Below, in pieces: positions 59,612 through 64,000 of a stretch of DNA of 64,000 nt. Position 1 is the first letter of the stretch. Each line of letters starts with the position of its first letter. Origin of the DNA: Marchantia polymorpha subsp. ruderalis (taxonomy: Eukaryota; Streptophyta; Marchantiopsida; Marchantiales; Marchantiaceae); NCBI GenBank assembly GCA_037833965.1, contig AP031354.1, positions 23,786,001-23,850,000 on the forward strand, in the 5' to 3' direction. The position numbers and the translations under genes are program-made. The notes beneath the pieces were generated by a model, which was not told the DNA's origin, made no database searches, and was given only the letters and a program-made list of their open reading frames with translations.

Positions 59612-60300
59612 CGCATTAAATGACCAGCGGGCTAGACTCGCGAGCCCGGCGCAGATGCGAGTCTTCACTGTCGAGAGAGGAGAGCAGAGCAGAGCAGGAG
59701 GAGGAGTCCGGCGCACGAAGAGAGGAGAGAAAAAAAGAAAAAAGAAAGACTTTCCCGGCACAAGGAAGGAGGAGGGAGGAGACGACGACTAGGACCACCA
59801 CCACGAGGAGGAGCAGAGCAGCAGCAGCAGCAGCCTTCGATTGATCCTCCTGCCAGCTGCTCTTCTTCTGCTGCTGCTGTATAGATGCTTCCCCAACAGG
59901 GCCAGGGCTCTCTCACTGACCGCGAGCGAGAGAGCAGCAGCTCACGTGAGAGTCGAGTCCGAGTCCGACGAGTTCCTTCGCAGTAAATACGTCGCTCGTC
60001 TCGAGGCTTGCGCCGCTGTCTGTGGCCTGTTCGGCAATTTTAGTAAAGTGCTCGGTACGGCTTTGGTGTCACTACCTCGGTTCGCTTTGCTGCTGCTGCT
60101 CCTCGCCTGTCCTTTCGCTTTTCCTTCGGCCCTGCCTTCTCCTTCTATTTTTAATCTCTTTCTTCTTCTCGTCCAATACGATCTTCTCGACTGTCAGTTG
60201 TTCTCCGTATTTCTGTACTCGTCTCGCGGCTCACGGAGACGTTCGTTCACTCTGCGCAACCTGCTTCGGTCATCGATGATCTGAAGAACTTGCGACTTTC
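59612..60300 (-). promoter_or_regulatory. Promoter/5' leader region of ACS
   Basis: Directly upstream of the ACS start the minus strand is rich in CTCCTCC and TCTTTC tracts, with CTG and CAG runs at 59818-59885. It has the same texture as the regions upstream of the other genes. No TATA box was assigned with confidence. Confidence 0.45.
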
Positions 60301-63300
60301 GTCATTTCCGTCGCGATTTGGATCCGTGGCTAACCGAGGAAGGGAGGCTCAGAGGAATATTGTTTTTCAGGACAAACTCAAAAATTAAGAGCACTGCTCA
60401 GAGAGACGCACGCTGTTTGATGTTTACGGTCCTAATTGATTTTGGAAGTAGGAACATTATAGTAATCAGTAAAGAAAGTATTCAGTAACAAGCACTAGCA
60501 CTCTGTTTCGCCATAATAGGGAGTCATTACGTGCTCGCTCCTTTTTTAGACTATCTATGGTTTGGATGTGTTCGTGGTCGACATTTTCGGGGTGTAAGTA
60601 AACACAGGGTATAACAGCTCATTTGAGGCCAGCCTGCGTTGCATGTGATTTCGGTGTAAAACAAACCCTCTCCTCATGCACACATTCTTTATACCTTCAA
60701 GGTGTTTGGATGTGGTATTCATACGTGTATTGTACATGGTATTGTTAGATGGGATATTACATATTCTGTCGGCTAAGTGGAAACTGGAGCACATCCAGGG
60801 TATTCAGAGTTCTTTTTCTTTTGTTCTTTGAGTTCCAAGGTATGTTCAACTGGTCTAGAATTCAACATGTTTTTCACATGGTCTACTAATCTAGTAGAAT
60901 TATCATGTTGAATACTAGAATAACTATGTGATATTTTATTTCTAGTAAAACTTTGGAACTTAAAAGGTTTTTATACGTCAGTAGTATAATATTTGATGAG
61001 TTTTGAAATTATTTTTTTCTGTATCACTTTATACTAGATGTGAATTCCAAGTGTTGATGTAGTGTTGTAAATAAAGATTACTTACTATGAGTCTACTTAA
61101 CAAGTCAGACAATGCTTCAGATCGGCCGATTAAAAGTATTATTACACAGCCCTTATTAACTGTCCCGCAGAAAAACATTTTGTCTATCCTTCACACTTCG
61201 AAGTGAAAACAGATGAACTTAGTATGCACTTCAGGCATGATCATACACATATTAGACCAATATATCTGAACAAATAAATTTTCCGATTTGGTTTCTGTCC
61301 TTATAGAAGATGTCCATCTAGATTATTTAGAAAAATCAGTTGAGACTCGTTATGTAAAGAATTACATTAAAAAAACTGGGAGGAGAGCATGAAATTGTTG
61401 GAGCACGTGTAGGCACATATTTCTTCCCCTTCCCACTATTATTTCAGAAGAAGAACGGACGATGCGAAAGGAAAATATTCAGCATTACGGGTCCAATATT
61501 TCTACAAATATGAACAGCAAAATGATCGATCGAAGGTGTCAGGAATCAAACAATGGTCTCCTCTATATATAAAGTGCATGTCAACAGTTACCTACCCCAG
61601 CTGGTAATAATACGATTGACTTTCTATCTTGAACAAACCATATTTAACACTTGTTCACCCTGTTTGTACTAACTCTCCAGTTTCCACGGCGTGTATCCGC
61701 TGACAGATAAGATCTACTTCGTAATCCATGAATGGCATGGCATGGCATGACACCGGGAGAGATTTCGGTTGTACATCAAACTGCCAGACTCAATTCTAGT
61801 CCTCGACAGGGATGCGCCCTGCTTTACCACAAATCTATTCCCTCAAATGATTGATTCTACCCTGAGTCCAGGATTAGGCCTTTCATTCCCTCTCTGGACC
61901 TTATCCTCACAGCTTCCCTTCAGATTCCTCTTTTATCACTTATTCCAGTCATTCGAAGCTACGTCTCTACCGGCTGAGGACAGTCATAGTAGCAACATTT
62001 GATCAGACCAAAGGGCACATAGTTCGGTTCTCTTCCAAGCAGGACACGAAGGTACGGACTTCACTCATACTTAACCGAAGTCTCTCCGTGATGGAGATCC
62101 GGTGACTCCGGTGCGCTCAGTTATCACCTTATCCGTCCATGTTGACTTCCAGCAAAGACTTCTCAAGTACTGGACTGGAGAAGCAGGACTGATTCCAGAA
62201 TCTCACGCCGGTCAAGCCCCAGCGACAGTTACTTGTCATAGGCGGTTGTTATACGTCACGTACTGGAACAGTCCACGTCCGACCGGGACGGCGACGTCTT
62301 CTTCTTCTTTGGCTTTCCATGGTCTGAGCTCATATCACGCGGACTGAAGCAAGCATGAAGAAGTCCTCTGCCTTTACAAGATCACATCGGATGCATGGTG
62401 TAGTGGCCACAAACCAGAAGTTGATTTCATTGGAGATGCCAAGGAAGTTTTTTTTTTTGGGTAGACATTGTCGATGAAATGGGACATCGAATAGGTCTGT
62501 CTACAAATAATTTCGTATCTCCAAGGGAAATCATAGAAAACATGGGGTACTGTGATAGGTACTATGAAAGGGTAAGAATGGATATCAGAGGCTAACATTT
62601 TACTTCAAATCTGCATCCAGACCAGACCATTGTGATCATCCCTGGTGTCAAGGTGATGTTAGTGAAGTAATATCTGGGGTTCGCATGATGGGCGCAGGAG
62701 CTGCGGACTTCCCCCATTACTATCTTTTTCGCAAAATGTAAATATTGGATTAGTAAAAATTAACCAAATAAAAACGTCTACGATACAGCATTTTGCCATT
62801 TTGCCACATTTCAATAGGATAAGTTGAGTTTACCACGAGTTTACAGGTCCGACGCAGAACCATTTTACTTCAATCTGCATCCAGACCATAACCATCAGAA
62901 GCGACTTACGCCCACCCATGCTATTCAAATTACGCCAATTGTGTTATGCGTATTAACCGGTTACACCAAATCTTGGTTGGATCTTGACAAACACTGCCCA
63001 TAGCATTACTTGTGCCCACCCATGGAAAAATAATGTCACCCAAAACCCATGGGCATGGGTGGGTTTGGGCATGGGCATGGGCATGTGCACCCAATGTTGG
63101 GCTCTGATGGATATATAATCAAACTGCAAGGGCGATTATAGAAAACACAGCAAAAAGTCTCAATCTCAACGACTCCTGAGCAGCAACTCCCAGCCGACAA
63201 AAAGGCCCATCTCGAGAAAACTACTTCAAAGAAATAGACAGAAACACAGCAAGTTTGTGAACAAATTTGCTGCACTTCCTTTTATTATATACCTTCTACG

Positions 63301-64000
63301 GCGGGTGGCGAATGGATAAGAGCTCGAGTGACTTGGGACTCATCGTCCGCTATAACTGCAGATCTAGTGGAAATAGAGTTGCATGAATGCTAGCAAAGTT
63401 TTGTCCACAAGTTTTAAAAACTGCAAAATGGTTTGAAGTTAAACATATTTAAGCAGAGGAGCTTTCTATACTTCTTGAGACTGGGAAAGACGCATTGGGT
63501 TTTTGATACTCGCTTCAACTGCAACCAGTCAATTAGTAAGTGTGAATGTGTTGTGTATTGAAACTCATGACTTAGGATTAATACTCATTTAACTTGGACG
63601 CTTTCAGGATATATGCTTGCTTTCACTGCAAGACATGAATTGACCAAGTGAAGGCTCGACCTGTCACTAATGCGAAGTCTTATTGAAAAATTTCCTCTCA
63701 ACCAGGTCAAGCCCAAAACACCCTTCTCTTGACAAAAGCCTTGAATGATATTCGATTTGACTTCGACTCCCTGTGAGGAAATCGATGAGAAATTTGTCTT
63801 CAAGTTCATTTCTTTCATTGATGCATTTACAGAAGGTGCAAGTATAGCTGCAGGTGACGTCTGTACGCTTGACACGGGCCAGCTCTACCTTAAGTAAACA
63901 AAATATTCGAGCACTTTTATGGGCACATTTCTATTGACGGATTCTTTGGATGCATGTTGTGCCTAAGGTGCGCTCCCAACTGCAGGTGAAAGTGAGGAGT
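60300..64000. other. Unassigned distal sequence
   Basis: No gene, RNA or transposon domain is recognised on either strand. A frame at 63585-63875 (minus) and fragments near 62370-62600 look faintly protein-like but match nothing I know. A short word, ACTTCAAATCTGCATCCAGA, near 62602 recurs in slightly altered form near 62868. Confidence 0.45.
63046..63088. repeat. GGGCAT hexanucleotide repeat
   Basis: CCATGGGCATGGGTGGG is followed by three GGGCAT units. It is an imperfect microsatellite. Confidence 0.85.

Noticed and set aside
1-64000. CRISPR array, operon, prophage or other prokaryotic system
   Set aside because: No regularly spaced repeats, ribosome binding sites or compact unidirectional gene strings occur. 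The gene structures are clearly eukaryotic.

Overview
This is a stretch of a nuclear plant genome. The evidence is plant-type proteins encoded in many short exons with GT..AG introns (18, 9 and 9 exons), a plant plastid-type J-protein, a nuclear tRNA with internal A and B boxes, a TTTAGGG-type telomere motif, and decayed plant-type transposons. Very long GC-rich gene-upstream regions full of CTG, GAG and CTCC repeats, beside AT-rich transposon blocks, suggest to me a bryophyte (liverwort-like) genome. That placement is an inference and cannot be proved from the window.

Layout. 1-6500 is an AT-rich transposon graveyard: a 93-bp degenerate tandem repeat, a hAT transposase remnant (about 400-1690, minus), and a Ty3/gypsy chromovirus pol remnant (about 2640-4320, minus) with zinc finger, integrase core and chromodomain. 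6500-21650 has no gene I can name; it holds two GC-rich promoter-like islands, microsatellites and a few weak small ORFs. 21656-22309 (minus) is a plastid J20/J11-type DnaJ protein with a GC-rich upstream region to about 23940. 23950-26780 is unassigned. 26790-30786 is a degenerate LINE (minus) with ORF1, endonuclease, reverse transcriptase and C-terminal zinc knuckle. 30800-36090 is intergenic with several perfect or near-perfect hairpins.

36092-50618 is the gene-dense part: an erlin-type SPFH protein (minus, 9 exons), an intronless GC-rich alpha-galactosidase (plus), a tRNA-Ala(CGC) (minus), and a GDPD4-like glycerophosphodiester phosphodiesterase (minus, 9 exons). 52831-59611 is acetyl-CoA synthetase (minus, 18 exons), reconstructed exon by exon. 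Exon 10 carries a one-base insertion that breaks the frame. 59612-64000 is the ACS promoter region and then sequence with no recognised gene.

Functionally these are unrelated housekeeping genes: plastid acetate activation, ER membrane lipid-raft/ERAD scaffold, galactoside hydrolysis in the apoplast or vacuole, glycerophosphodiester turnover and plastid chaperone recruitment. They do not form a cluster or pathway. I found no CRISPR, operon or defence system. The most notable points are the ACS frameshift, the intronless GH27 gene among intron-rich neighbours, and the tight perfect hairpins near 33.7 and 35.0 kb.
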